Part shown: in pieces, positions 1-8,995 of the stretch
Numbering within the stretch: position 1 is the stretch's first letter
Layout: each line of letters begins with the position of its first letter
Source of the DNA: Gammaproteobacteria bacterium
GTDB taxonomy: Bacteria; Gemmatimonadota; Gemmatimonadetes; Longimicrobiales; Gaopeijiaceae
Assembly: GCA_028821195.1 (NCBI GenBank)
Contig: JAPPHB010000063.1
Span: 67,365-131,364, forward strand
DNA: 64,000 bases
Direction of reading: 5' to 3'
Position numbers and translations under genes: made by a program
Notes under the pieces: generated by a model
What the model saw: the letters and a program-made list of their open reading frames with translations, nothing else
Databases searched by the model: none
Told to the model about the DNA's origin: nothing

Positions 1-7
1 TGTGGTG

Positions 8-1030
8 TTACTCGCGGGGATCGGTGCCCAGGAAGCGGATCAGCTCCGCGTTGACGATGTCCGGCGCCTCCTCGTGGGGGTTGTGGCCGATGTTCGGGAT
101 GAGAAAGACCCCCCCGTTGGGCAGGATCTCGGCGGCCCGGCGGGCGTTGGCGGGAAAGTCCGGTCCGTCGATCTCGCCGCCGAGGATCAGCGCCTTGGTC
201 CTGATGTGCGGCCAGTCGTCCACGATGGTGTCCATCGAGCGCAGGTTGCCGCCGAGCCGGCGCACGTACGCGAGCCGGGGCCAGTCCCCGCTCAGCCGCT
301 GGCCGTGCCGGATGCGCAGATGGTCCAGGAACTCCGGCTTCCACTCCACGTAGCGGCGCGTGTCGGTCCGCACGTCCGCCTCGTAGGCGCGCTGGAGGTC
401 CGGGTCGGCGTCGATCTCGCCATCGAATGGACGAAACCCGCGCCCGGCGCGGTTGTCGGTCAGACCGATCTGGTTGATGGTGACCAGATGCGTCGTCTTC
501 TCCGGATACAGGAAGGCGAAACGGGTCGCCATCTGCCCGCCCATGGAGTGTCCGATGACAGCCGCCTCGGAGATGCCGAGGTGTTCCATAAGCCTGGCCG
601 TGTTCGAGGCGTGCAGGCTCATGCTGTACGGCAGAATCGGCTTGGACGATTTCCCCCAGCCGAGCCGGTCCTTCACAACGACGCGGTACCCCTCGTTGGC
701 GAGGGCCTCGATCTGGCTCTTCCAGTACCACCCGTAGTAGCTGCCTCCATGGAGGAAGACCGCGGCGCGACCGTTCGCGGGCCCGACCGGAGCGATGTCC
801 ATGTAGGCGATCCGCACATCCTGGTCGTAGACGCGCAGGTTCATGAACTCGACCGGATGCGGGTACTCGAACTCCTCCAGGTTGATCGAGATCGGCCCCC
901 ACTCGGCGGGCGGCTCGGCGGGCGGGCTATGGGACTGCGCCGCGCCCGGATGCGGTGGGGCGAGGGCCAGCGGCGCGGCGAGTGACAGCGCGGCGCACAG
1001 GTGCGTCGTGGGGCATACGGTGGTGGTCAT
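8..1030 (-). CDS. secreted alpha/beta hydrolase
   Basis: A 340-residue alpha/beta-hydrolase-fold protein, probably an esterase or lipase-like enzyme exported to the periplasm. The first 32 residues are hydrophobic and end in GAAQ, like a signal peptide. An HGG oxyanion motif lies near residue 94, the nucleophile elbow GHSMGG puts the serine near 162, and the catalytic His is in GHNPHEE near 316. I chose the ATG at 1030 because AAGGAG lies 8 bases upstream; an in-frame start at 1057 would put a basic stretch before the signal peptide. It is the last gene of the long minus-strand run. The substrate cannot be read from the sequence. Confidence 0.9.
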   Translation of the reverse strand: MTTTVCPTTHLCAALSLAAPLALAPPHPGAAQSHSPPAEPPAEWGPISINLEEFEYPHPVEFMNLRVYDQDVRIAYMDIAPVGPANGRAAVFLHGGSYYGWYWKSQIEALANEGYRVVVKDRLGWGKSSKPILPYSMSLHASNTARLMEHLGISEAAVIGHSMGGQMATRFAFLYPEKTTHLVTINQIGLTDNRAGRGFRPFDGEIDADPDLQRAYEADVRTDTRRYVEWKPEFLDHLRIRHGQRLSGDWPRLAYVRRLGGNLRSMDTIVDDWPHIRTKALILGGEIDGPDFPANARRAAEILPNGGVFLIPNIGHNPHEEAPDIVNAELIRFLGTDPRE

Positions 1031-1096
1031 TGGTCTTCTCCTTCGCTGCATGTCCACTGCCGGGGTCGGTTGGGGCGAATCTCGTCCATTGTACGT

Positions 1097-2161
1097 CTAT
1101 CCCGGGTTGCCGAGCACCTCGAACGGGTCCCCGGCTTCCCCGGTCCCCGCCTTGATCGCCGCGATGGCCGAGCCCAGATCACCGTCGTGTTCATCGAGCA
1201 GCGCCTGGAAGTCGGGCAGGCGGTGGTAGTAGCGCATGCGCGCGAGCAGCGTGGCGTTGTTGAGCGGAGTGTCCACGAAGCCCGCGTAGGTGCTGGCTTC
1301 GAAGGTCGGCTGCACTTCGGCGGTGAAGTGCTCGAGAGCCTCGGTGAAGATCCGTTCACGCGCCGACAGGCGTTCCTCGCGGGTGAGCGCGGCATCGCCG
1401 TAGACGCGCTCCAGGTCCGCCACCAGGCCGTCCAGGAAGACCGAGAACTTCATCGCATCGCCCCACCGCTGCCGCGCGCGCGTGCACCGCACGGTCGGGA
1501 TCTCGCCCGAGTCGGCGCAGAAGAACGCGGCCGCGCCGGCGTCGCCCACGAAGGTTGCGAAGCTCTCGTTGAAGCGGACGCTTCCCGGCACCCAGAGGTG
1601 GGCGTGCGAGACTTCGTGCAGGATCGTCTGCACCACCCCGATCTCGTCCTGCCGCAGCACCGTGGACATCAGCGGGTCCGAAAACCACCCCAGGGTGCTG
1701 AAGGCGGAGGTGGGGCGCAGCCAGGTGTCGAATCCCTCCTCTTCCAGCTTGCGCTGTTCGCCGAGGGCGTCGTCCAGGTCGAAGAATCCCCGGTAGGGAA
1801 CCCGGCCCACCACCGGAAACCACCAGGTCCTCGCCGCCAGGCGGTCCTTCTCGGCCGCGGAAAGCACCATCGCCAGGGTGTCGCGGTCGAGGTGGGTGTA
1901 CGTGGTGTACGAATCGCCGACATCCAGCCCCAGCTCGTCGATGGCGAACGCGCGCGCCAGGCGGGCAAAGGTGAGCTTGCCGCGCGTGCGGTCGTCGGTG
2001 TCGGGGTCGACAATGACGTCCTCGATCGGCCGGCGGGCCGTGAGGATGCGCGCCTCCTCCCATCCCGCGCGCAGAACGTACAGGGGTGAGCACGACGTCG
2101 CCGCAGCCACCAGCCCGGAGGCCGCGACCCCCAACAGCAGCAGGCGCCTTCCCCTTCCCAT
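1097..2161 (-). CDS. lipoprotein metalloprotease, putative aminopeptidase family (PF10023-like)
   Basis: A 354-residue predicted zinc peptidase anchored as a lipoprotein. The N-terminus is a short basic and hydrophobic signal ending in a lipobox with Cys24. The family signature follows at once (YVLRAGWEEARIL), and the zinc motif HEVSH spans residues 182-186, with NESFATF about 13 residues later supplying a possible third ligand. Length and motif order match the putative aminopeptidase family of Gram-negative bacteria, whose natural substrates are poorly known. It lies 25 bases after the SPFH gene and probably shares its transcript. I see no clear ribosome-binding site at the ATG. Confidence 0.88.
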   Translation of the reverse strand: MGRGRRLLLLGVAASGLVAAATSCSPLYVLRAGWEEARILTARRPIEDVIVDPDTDDRTRGKLTFARLARAFAIDELGLDVGDSYTTYTHLDRDTLAMVLSAAEKDRLAARTWWFPVVGRVPYRGFFDLDDALGEQRKLEEEGFDTWLRPTSAFSTLGWFSDPLMSTVLRQDEIGVVQTILHEVSHAHLWVPGSVRFNESFATFVGDAGAAAFFCADSGEIPTVRCTRARQRWGDAMKFSVFLDGLVADLERVYGDAALTREERLSARERIFTEALEHFTAEVQPTFEASTYAGFVDTPLNNATLLARMRYYHRLPDFQALLDEHDGDLGSAIAAIKAGTGEAGDPFEVLGNPG

Positions 2162-2186
2162 CGGATGCGTAACGGTCCGCGGGCCG

Positions 2187-3080
2187 CTAGTTGCCGCCTC
2201 CGAGCGAGCGCATCAGCGGGATCCCGCCCTCGGTGGGCACGTACACCACGGAGCCCGCTGGCAGTTCGCCCAGCTTCTCGATGTAGTGGAAGGTCAGGTA
2301 CTCGGGGGTCAGGCCCTGGGAGATGATCCGCTGGGCCTCGGCAATGCCTCTCGCCTCCTCGATCTGCTGGCGGGCGCGCTCCTGGATGATCTCCGTCTGG
2401 AAGCGCTCCTGAGCGACCTGCTGTTCGCGCTGCTGGCGTTCCTCGATGGCCTGGCGTACGCCGTCGGGGGCCTGGATGTCGCGCACGAACGCCTGCACCA
2501 CGTTGATGCGGTCCTCGGCGCTGGCCTGGATGGCGGCCTCGATGTTGTCGGACAGCTCGGCCCGGTCCGGGGAGAAGATCTCGTTGATGGAGCGCGTCGC
2601 GACCGCGTCGCGGACTCCGTTGCGCACGGAGTTGAGGACGATGGCCGCAGTGATCTGCCGCTCGGTCCCCAGCTCCTGAAAGAGCGTGGGAGTCCGGCTG
2701 GGCTCGATCTGATAGAGAACCGACACCTCCAGCGTCACGTTCAGCTGCTCGCTGGTCTGGGCCTCGATGCGCTCGACCGTCCCTCCCTGCGGGAAGCTCT
2801 GCTCGCGCACCGACATCTTTTCGATGTTCGCCAGGGGATTCACGACGTGAACGCCCTGCGCGTGCGGGCGCTGGTTGACGCGCCCCAGAAAGTGTTCCAC
2901 CCCGACCTCGCCGACATCGATCAGGATGACGGAGTTCATCGCCAGCAGCGCGACGCCCGCCGCCATCACCCCGTAGGAGATGAGCCTGGTCATGCCGGGA
3001 TTGCGGCCGGTGGTGGTGGAAAACAGGCGGATGAGCCCGCCGGCGATGATGGTGAATACGGCAACCAATGCGGACGTCAT
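2187..3080 (-). CDS. SPFH/prohibitin-family membrane protein
   Basis: A 297-residue protein of the SPFH (stomatin/prohibitin/flotillin/HflK) group. Two hydrophobic segments lie near residues 5-20 and 30-50, followed by the band-7 domain (VGVEHFLGRVNQ to about residue 215) and a Glu/Gln/Arg-rich coiled coil (EERQQREQQVAQERF, IIQERARQQIEEARG). Such proteins form ring-like membrane scaffolds that often bind proteases. The ATG overlaps the hisIE stop in an ATGA, with AAGGAGGA about 8 bases upstream, so it is translationally coupled to the histidine operon. I infer no role in histidine synthesis. Confidence 0.93.
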   Translation of the reverse strand: MTSALVAVFTIIAGGLIRLFSTTTGRNPGMTRLISYGVMAAGVALLAMNSVILIDVGEVGVEHFLGRVNQRPHAQGVHVVNPLANIEKMSVREQSFPQGGTVERIEAQTSEQLNVTLEVSVLYQIEPSRTPTLFQELGTERQITAAIVLNSVRNGVRDAVATRSINEIFSPDRAELSDNIEAAIQASAEDRINVVQAFVRDIQAPDGVRQAIEERQQREQQVAQERFQTEIIQERARQQIEEARGIAEAQRIISQGLTPEYLTFHYIEKLGELPAGSVVYVPTEGGIPLMRSLGGGN

Positions 3081-3841
3081 GGGTCATTCCTCCTTCCAGG
3101 TGGATCTTCGCCCGCGCGGCGGGCGAGTTCGGCGCCGACGGAGTGGAGCGAGACGCCCGCGCCCAGCAGCGCGACCATCAGGTGGTACAGCAGGTCGGCG
3201 GCTTCCCCGGTGATCGCCGCGGGGTCGCGCCGGGTCAGCGCGACGGTCAGCTCCACCAGCTCCTCGCCCAGCTTCTTGAGGCGGAGATTCCTGTCCGCGA
3301 GCAGGCGCGCGGTGTTACTTCCGGGCGGCATTTCCGCGGCACGGGAGCGAAGGGTGATCCAGAGATTGTCCAGCACTTCGCCTCCCCGGAAGGTGGGTCC
3401 TCCCTCCGAGTCGTCCTCCTCGGGCGCGGCGGCGGTCGGTTCCGGTTCGTGCTTCCCCGGGTCGACGAAGCAGGTCCGCGTCCCCGTGTGGCATACCGGC
3501 CCGGCCGGGCGCACCTTCGCCAGCACCGCGTCCGCATCGCAGTCCACATGCAGCGATACCAGCGACAGCACGTTCCCGGAGGTCGCGCCCTTGCGCCAGA
3601 TCTCCTTTCTTGATCGGGACCAGAAGTACATCTGGCCCGTATCCAGGGTCAGGGCGAGAGAGGTGCGGCTGGCATACGCCAACATGAGCATTTCGCCGGT
3701 CCTGGCGTCCTGCGCGATCGCGGGAACGAGGCCATCGGAGTCGAAGCTGACGTAGGACAGGTCGCGCGTATGCTGAATGCGCCGGCCGGGAAGAGTGGCC
3801 GGCGGCCCGTTTCGGGTCCGTGCATCCGGTGGGACGGTCAT
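3077..3841 (-). CDS. hisIE: bifunctional phosphoribosyl-AMP cyclohydrolase / phosphoribosyl-ATP pyrophosphatase
   Basis: Catalyses the second and third steps of histidine synthesis: removal of pyrophosphate from PR-ATP, then hydrolytic ring opening of PR-AMP. Residues 25-130 are the HisI domain, with [17 protein letters not shown] and zinc-binding cysteines 101 (DCDAD), 117 (CHTG) and 124 (TCF). After an acidic linker, residues 160-240 are the HisE domain ([18 protein letters not shown], then [10 protein letters not shown]). At 254 residues it is a normal fused HisIE. Its start overlaps the hisF stop and its stop overlaps the next start, both as ATGA. Confidence 0.97.
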   Translation of the reverse strand: MTVPPDARTRNGPPATLPGRRIQHTRDLSYVSFDSDGLVPAIAQDARTGEMLMLAYASRTSLALTLDTGQMYFWSRSRKEIWRKGATSGNVLSLVSLHVDCDADAVLAKVRPAGPVCHTGTRTCFVDPGKHEPEPTAAAPEEDDSEGGPTFRGGEVLDNLWITLRSRAAEMPPGSNTARLLADRNLRLKKLGEELVELTVALTRRDPAAITGEAADLLYHLMVALLGAGVSLHSVGAELARRAGEDPPGRRNDP

Positions 3842-4623
3842 CTCTGGCTGCTCCTTTCAACGCCGTTCGATGCGCGCATCGACATACCGCGCGCCGTGAG
3901 GGCGGACTTTATGTTGGTCACGGTGGTCACACCGTCGTGGAGGATGCCGGCCAGCAGCGCGGCCGAGGCTCCTCCCGAGGTGAGCACCTCCAGCACGTCC
4001 TCTGCCGAGCCGCCGCCGCCGGAGGCCACCACCGGGACCGATACCCGCGACGCGACCTGCCGTGTCAGCTCCAGGTCGTACCCGATGCGCGAGCCGTCCC
4101 GGTCGATGCTGGTGAGCAGGATCTCGCCCGCCCCCCGGCGCGCGCACTCTGCAGCCCACTCGACCGCGTCCAGGTCCCTGGGCAACCTGCCCCCGTGCGT
4201 GTACACACGCCATCCATCCCCCTCGCGGGCCGCGTCGACGCTGGCGACAAGGCACTGGCTGCCGTAGCGCGCCGCGGCCTCGGCGGCGAGTTCCGGCTCG
4301 CGGGCGAGGGCGGAGTTAACGCTCACCTTGTCGGCGCCGGCCCGCAACAGCGCGCCCACATCGTCCACGGTTCCCACCCCGCCCCCGACCGTCAGCGGGA
4401 TAAAGAGGGCCTCCGCCGTCCTGCGCACCGTGTCGAGCAGCGTGGCGCGACCCTCGTGGGACGCGGTGATGTCCAGGAAGACCACCTCGTCGGCCCCGTC
4501 GGCCTCGTAGCGGCCGGCCAGCTCCACCGGATCGCCCACGTCGCGCAGGTTCACGAAGCGGGTTCCCTTCACCACCCGTCCGTCGCGGACGTCCAGGCAG
4601 ACCACGATGCGCGGGCGGAGCAT
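3838..4623 (-). CDS. hisF: imidazole glycerol phosphate synthase cyclase subunit
   Basis: The TIM-barrel synthase subunit that joins PRFAR with ammonia from HisH to form imidazole glycerol phosphate and AICAR. Landmarks are [12 protein letters not shown] with the catalytic Asp near residue 11, the phosphate loop [11 protein letters not shown], the second barrel Asp in SVDAAREG, and the late phosphate site ASGGGGS. The 261 residues match the family. The DNA reading supports a plain HisF rather than a second HisA, which is separately present. It overlaps hisIE by four bases and follows hisB by seven. Confidence 0.97.
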   Translation of the reverse strand: MLRPRIVVCLDVRDGRVVKGTRFVNLRDVGDPVELAGRYEADGADEVVFLDITASHEGRATLLDTVRRTAEALFIPLTVGGGVGTVDDVGALLRAGADKVSVNSALAREPELAAEAAARYGSQCLVASVDAAREGDGWRVYTHGGRLPRDLDAVEWAAECARRGAGEILLTSIDRDGSRIGYDLELTRQVASRVSVPVVASGGGGSAEDVLEVLTSGGASAALLAGILHDGVTTVTNIKSALTARGMSMRASNGVERSSQR

Positions 4624-4630
4624 GCCGGAC

Positions 4631-5182
4631 CTAGTTGTCGGGAGCGGGATCGCGGGTGACCCGCACCGCGCCCTTGGTGCTGAAGACGCTGTCGCCCTCC
4701 TCGAGCGCCTGGCGCAGGGCGAACCCTGTCGCCTTCACCGCGGCCTCGATCACGTGATGGCGGTTGCGGCCCCGGACGACGCGGATGTGCAGGGTCGCGG
4801 CGAGATGCGTTGACAGGCTCTGGAAGAAGTGATCGGCGAGGCTCGTGGGCAGATCGCCGACGTAATACGCGCGCCCGCCGGTGTCGATCGCGGCCTCGAC
4901 CAGCGCCTCGTCCATCGGGACCAGGGCCCAGCCGTAGCGCGCCGCGTGCTCGGGGACGATGTCGGCCAGCGCCATTCCCAGCGCGATCGCCACGTCCTCC
5001 ACGAGATGGTGGTGCAGGTCGCCGCGCGCCTCGACCTCGAGCTCCAGCCCGGCGTAGCGGGCGAACGTCACGAGCATGTGATCGAGAAAGCCGTCCCCGG
5101 TGTCGATGCGGGGAGGGCGGTCTCCGCGGTCCACCGCGACGCGGACCCGCGTCTCGCCGGTCTCGCGCAGGATCTGGGCCAT
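4631..5182 (-). CDS. hisB: imidazoleglycerol-phosphate dehydratase
   Basis: Dehydrates imidazole glycerol phosphate to imidazole acetol phosphate, the sixth step of histidine synthesis. The manganese-binding repeats are clear: [11 protein letters not shown], then [14 protein letters not shown], and at the end [21 protein letters not shown] chose the ATG at 5182 (183 residues, beginning [11 protein letters not shown]) because AAGGAG lies 8 bases upstream and the typical RxTxET start follows; the longer start at 5227 would overlap hisA by 17 bases. It is the monofunctional form without a fused histidinol-phosphatase domain, which matters because no separate phosphatase gene is in the operon. 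Confidence 0.96.
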   Translation of the reverse strand: MAQILRETGETRVRVAVDRGDRPPRIDTGDGFLDHMLVTFARYAGLELEVEARGDLHHHLVEDVAIALGMALADIVPEHAARYGWALVPMDEALVEAAIDTGGRAYYVGDLPTSLADHFFQSLSTHLAATLHIRVVRGRNRHHVIEAAVKATGFALRQALEEGDSVFSTKGAVRVTRDPAPDN

Positions 5183-5210
5183 CGTCACCGCTCCTTGCCT
5201 TTCGATTGCC

Positions 5211-5924
5211 TCATCCGCCGAAGTCACGCGCTACCGCCTCGACGGGCAGGGTACCGTCGTAGAGGGCCATACCCAGGACCGCTCCGGCGGCTCCCATCCC
5301 GCCCAGACGCCGCAACTCTTCCACGGAACTGATACCCCCGGACATCCATACGGGATGCGGCGACGTCCGGATGACGGTCCCGGCTCGACGCAGGTCGCTG
5401 CCCTGCACGCGGCCCTCGCGCGCCACGTCCGTGCACAGTACGCCCGCCAGCGGAAGATCGTCCAACGCCGCCAGAAAGTCCCCGATGGCGGTTTCGCTGC
5501 TGCGGGTCCAGCCCCGGCGCAGCACCATCCCGTCACGCATGTCGGCCGCGACCACGACCTGGTCGGGGAAAGCTGCCGCTGCGCGGGCGAGCCACGGGGA
5601 ATCCTCGACGGCCCGGGTGCCCACGATGACCCGGTCGGCGCCGGCCGCGAGCGCCTGCTCGATGCCCTCGCGGTCGCGCACCCCGCCCCCGAACTGGGTG
5701 ACCGCCTCCGTGCCGGCGATCAGTTCGCGCACCAGGGCGCGGTTGTCGCCCCTGCCCAGCGCGGCGTCCAGATCCACGACGTGCAGGGTGCTGAAGCCCT
5801 TGCGCCACCAGCGCGCGGCGACCGCCGCCGGGTCGGGGAGGGAGACCTGCTCGGTTTCCGGAAGCCCGCCCACCCACTGGACGCAGCGACCGCCGCTGAG
5901 ATCGACGGCGGGGACGGCGATCAC
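5211..5924 (-). CDS. hisA: ProFAR isomerase
   Basis: Isomerises ProFAR to PRFAR (fourth step), a half-barrel-duplicated TIM barrel related to HisF. Visible features are AVDLSGGRCVQ with the first catalytic Asp near residue 8, FGGGVRD (phosphate loop), AADMRDG in the second-strand catalytic region, TDVAREG, and SGGISSVEEL. The protein is 237 residues, normal for HisA. The catalytic Asp loop reads ADMRDG instead of the common LDARDG, but the key Asp is kept. A gap of 55 bases separates it from hisH, the largest gap within the his genes. Confidence 0.95.
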   Translation of the reverse strand: MIAVPAVDLSGGRCVQWVGGLPETEQVSLPDPAAVAARWWRKGFSTLHVVDLDAALGRGDNRALVRELIAGTEAVTQFGGGVRDREGIEQALAAGADRVIVGTRAVEDSPWLARAAAAFPDQVVVAADMRDGMVLRRGWTRSSETAIGDFLAALDDLPLAGVLCTDVAREGRVQGSDLRRAGTVIRTSPHPVWMSGGISSVEELRRLGGMGAAGAVLGMALYDGTLPVEAVARDFGG

Positions 5925-5979
5925 GGCGGGGACCCGGCTGTCGTTTCGAGCCGCCGGTTGCGCCGGGCCGATCTCCCGG

Positions 5980-6582
5980 TCACCGCGCCGCCTCCTTCAG
6001 GAAGTTGGCGATGATGCGCAGCCCGGGCCGGGAGCTCTTCTCCGGGTGGAACTGGGTCCCCCAGCAGCGCCCGCGCCGCACGGCGGCCGCGAAACGGTCG
6101 TCCTCGTACTCGGACCAGGCCGTCACCGAGTCCTCGTCCCGGGGACGGCAGACGTAGCTGTTGGCGTAGTAGGCGATGAGGTCCGGCGTGTCCGCGAAGA
6201 GCGGATCGCCGCCCGTGGCCACGTCGTTCCATCCCATGTGGGGCACGATCTCTCCCTGCAGCCGCTCCACCCGTCCCCGCAGAAAGCCGATTCCCGGGCC
6301 GCCGCCCTCGTCGCTCTCCTCGAACAGGATCTGCATGCCGAGGCAGATCCCCAGGCACGGCAGGCCATCCTCCAGCGCCTCCCGCATCTCGTCTCCCGCG
6401 CCGGAGAGCGCCCGCGCGGCGGTTGCGAAGGAACCCACCCCGGGAAGAACCAGCGCGTCGGCCGAGAGCGCCTCTCGGCAGTCGGTGAAGATCTGCGTGG
6501 ACGCACCCGAGACCTCGATCGCCTTGACCAGGGAATGCAGGTTGCCCGCGCCGTAGTCGAAGACGCCGACGCGCAGCGTCAT
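5980..6582 (-). CDS. hisH: imidazole glycerol phosphate synthase glutaminase subunit
   Basis: Class I glutamine amidotransferase that supplies ammonia to HisF. The 200-residue protein starts MTLRVGVFDYGAGN, has the nucleophile elbow GICLGMQ with the catalytic Cys near residue 78, and ends with the His-Glu pair in GTQFHPEKS. Length and motif order are textbook HisH. The ATG at 6582 overlaps the hisC stop as ATGA, which settles the start; the reading frame stays open further upstream but only as an out-of-frame shadow of hisC. Confidence 0.97.
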   Translation of the reverse strand: MTLRVGVFDYGAGNLHSLVKAIEVSGASTQIFTDCREALSADALVLPGVGSFATAARALSGAGDEMREALEDGLPCLGICLGMQILFEESDEGGGPGIGFLRGRVERLQGEIVPHMGWNDVATGGDPLFADTPDLIAYYANSYVCRPRDEDSVTAWSEYEDDRFAAAVRRGRCWGTQFHPEKSSRPGLRIIANFLKEAAR

Positions 6583-7706
6583 CCGGCGGCCTCGGCTGCG
6601 ACGGCTTCCTGGCCGGCATTCCCGGCGACCGGGCGGCAGATATCCACCCACGCCTCGATGAACCGCTCGATGACCGGCGGGGGCCCCACCGTCACGCGCA
6701 GCGCCTCGCCCACCCCGGGCACATTGGGGAAGGGGCGCACGGCGATGCCCCGGGCGATCATCTCCCGCGTCACCTCGACCGCGGGAGCCGGCACCGGCAG
6801 CATGACGAAGTTCGCGGAAGAGGGCAGCGGGTCGCCGCCGCGCCGGCGCAGTTCGGCCACCAGCCGTTCGCGGCACGCGACGATCTCGCGTACGGTGGGC
6901 TCGAGCCAGCCCGACCGGTCACACAGCGCCGCCGCCGCCGCCCGCTCCGCGAGCAGACCGACCTTGAAGGGACCGCGGGCCTTCTCGACTTCGCCCAGCA
7001 GATCCGGGTGGGCGATGCCGAACCCTGCGCGCAGCCCGGCGAGACCGTACGCCTTCGAGAAGGTCCGCGCGATCATGATGCGCGGAACCGCGAGCGCGCG
7101 TTCCACGAGCGATGTGTCGCCCGGGTCGTAGCCGGGGGATGCCACGTTGAACTCGTAGTACGCCTCGTCCAGGATGACCACCGGACCAGTAGTTCCCACG
7201 CCGTCCAGAAGCTCTTCGATCCAGGCCCGGGAGAGGGCTGTTCCGGTGGGGTTGTTGGGGGTGCAGACGTAGATCAGGTCCGCGCCGGCATCGAGCAACT
7301 GCCGGGGCGAGGGCGGCCGGCGCGCGTCTCCCAGCGGAACCCCCTGCAGGCTGTTGACGACCAGCAGGTGCGGGATCATCAGGAATGTGGGGTTGGGAAA
7401 CGCCACCCGCGCACCCGGATCGCACACCGCCCGGAAGGTCGAGTCCAGAACATCGTCAGAGCCGCATCCGGTGATGACGCACTCGGCGGGGACGTCGAAC
7501 GTGTCGGCGACGGCGTCGCGCAGATCGCTCGAGTAGGCCTGCGGATAGTTGGAGATGTCGCCCGAGGCGGCGTCGCGCATCACCGCAAGAGCGTCGGGAT
7601 GGCAACCCCAGAGATTGGTGTTGTCGGAGAGCTCGATTTCGACCGGGTCCTCGATCGGGGTGTAGCGCCTGAGAGCGCGAAAGCCTTCGCGGGGAAACGG
7701 GGTCAT
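6579..7706 (-). CDS. hisC: histidinol-phosphate aminotransferase
   Basis: PLP-dependent transaminase that forms histidinol phosphate from imidazole acetol phosphate and glutamate. It has 375 residues. Motifs in order are LSDNTNLWG, NYPQAYSSDLRDAVA, TGCGSDDVLD, CTPNNPTGT, DEAYYEF, and the PLP lysine in ARTFSKAYGLAGLRAGF. The ATG at 7706 overlaps the hisD stop as ATGA. Other class I/II aminotransferases share this fold, but the sequence motifs and operon position make HisC the clear choice. Confidence 0.96.
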   Translation of the reverse strand: MTPFPREGFRALRRYTPIEDPVEIELSDNTNLWGCHPDALAVMRDAASGDISNYPQAYSSDLRDAVADTFDVPAECVITGCGSDDVLDSTFRAVCDPGARVAFPNPTFLMIPHLLVVNSLQGVPLGDARRPPSPRQLLDAGADLIYVCTPNNPTGTALSRAWIEELLDGVGTTGPVVILDEAYYEFNVASPGYDPGDTSLVERALAVPRIMIARTFSKAYGLAGLRAGFGIAHPDLLGEVEKARGPFKVGLLAERAAAAALCDRSGWLEPTVREIVACRERLVAELRRRGGDPLPSSANFVMLPVPAPAVEVTREMIARGIAVRPFPNVPGVGEALRVTVGPPPVIERFIEAWVDICRPVAGNAGQEAVAAEAAG

Positions 7707-8995
7707 GGGGTGATCCTTGCAAGAGCGGTCTCGGCGTGTCCGGGGAGTCCTTCCAGCCGGGCGAGGCGAGCCACCGGCGGCGCCAGCGACGCGGCCGCCT
7801 CGGGTAGAATGCGCTGCCAGGTAAACGAGCGCACGAAGTGGTCGGCCGACAGGCCCGAATACGACCGCGACAGGCCCCCGGTGGGAAGGACGTGGTTGGC
7901 GCCGGTCATGTAGTCTCCGAAGGCGACCGAGCTGGCAGGGCCCAGGAAGACCGTGCCTGCGGTGGGCACCTGCTCCATGGCCGCGTCCGGGTCGGCGACG
8001 TAGAGGGCGAGGTGTTCGGGCGCGTACTCGCGGGCGAAGCCGGTGGCCTCGTCCAGCGAGCGCGTCAGGACGATCGCGCCGCGGGCTGCCAGCGCCTCGC
8101 CGACCACCTGCCGCCGCGCCGACTCCGCCACGACCGCCATGAGCTCTCGCCGCGCCGCGGATGCGAGGCGGGCGCTGGGCGTGATCAGCACGGCCGATGC
8201 GTCGGGGTCGTGCTCGGCCTGGGCGGCCATCTCGAGCGCAACCAGTCGGGCGGGTGCGGTGCCGTCCGCCACCACGGCGATCTCGGAGGGCCCGGCGGGC
8301 GCATCGATGACCACGTCGCCCGCCACCTGCCGCTTGGCCTCGGTGACCCAGCGGTTTCCCGGCCCCACCACCGCGTCGACCGCGGGTACCGACTCGGTGC
8401 CGTATGCCATGGCCGCCACCGCGCCCGCCCCCCCCACTGCGAACAGCCGGGACGCGCCCGCCAGCGCGCACGCCGCCAGGACGGCCCCGGGGGGTTCGCC
8501 GTCCGGCCCGGGCGGGGAGCACACCGCCACCTCTCCGACCCCGGCCTCGCGGGCGGGGATCACCCCCATCAGGACGCTGGACGGGTAGGCGGCCAGGCCG
8601 CCCGGCGCGTACACCCCGGCGGCGGCCAGCGGCACCCGGCGGCGCCCGACCACCACGCCCGGCTCGGTCTCCATCTCCCAGTCGACAGGCAGTTGCGCAC
8701 GGTGGAAGGCGGCGATGTTGGCGGCTGCGCGCTCGAGCGCTGCGGTCACGTCTGCGGAGAGCCGGCGCGCCGCCTCCCGCCACCGGGCGCGCGGAACCTC
8801 AAGGGCGTCCAGTTCGACCCGGTCGTGCTCGCGCGCCAGTTCGCGCAGGGCGCCGTCGCCGCGCGCGCGCACGTCGGCGACGATCGCGGCCACCGCCTCG
8901 CGCACGCCCGCCTCTTCCGGAGGGCGCCGCTCCAGCAGCAGGCGGCGTTCATCCGCGCTCATCGCCTCCAGGGGCGCATCGAAGGCCAGCTTCAA
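7703..8995 (-). CDS. hisD: histidinol dehydrogenase (TTG start)
   Basis: Zinc enzyme that oxidises histidinol to histidine in two NAD-dependent steps. The signature GPGNRWVTEAKRQVAGDVVIDAPAGPSE is split by short matches I can trace as GPGNRWVTEAKRQ and IDAPAGPSEIAVVAD. AQAEHDPDA, APEHLAL and TGANHVLPTGG supply the catalytic and zinc residues. I set the start at a TTG (8995) whose last bases form the hisG stop (TTGA), with GAGAGG about 8 bases upstream. That gives 430 residues, the usual size; the next ATG (8962) would also be possible, while longer starts run into hisG. Confidence 0.94.
   Translation of the reverse strand: MKLAFDAPLEAMSADERRLLLERRPPEEAGVREAVAAIVADVRARGDGALRELAREHDRVELDALEVPRARWREAARRLSADVTAALERAAANIAAFHRAQLPVDWEMETEPGVVVGRRRVPLAAAGVYAPGGLAAYPSSVLMGVIPAREAGVGEVAVCSPPGPDGEPPGAVLAACALAGASRLFAVGGAGAVAAMAYGTESVPAVDAVVGPGNRWVTEAKRQVAGDVVIDAPAGPSEIAVVADGTAPARLVALEMAAQAEHDPDASAVLITPSARLASAARRELMAVVAESARRQVVGEALAARGAIVLTRSLDEATGFAREYAPEHLALYVADPDAAMEQVPTAGTVFLGPASSVAFGDYMTGANHVLPTGGLSRSYSGLSADHFVRSFTWQRILPEAAASLAPPVARLARLEGLPGHAETALARITP

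Noticed and set aside
5183-5227. A longer hisB start at 5227
   Set aside because: It overlaps hisA by 17 bases and adds 15 residues without similarity; the ATG at 5182 has a good ribosome-binding site and the family start pattern.
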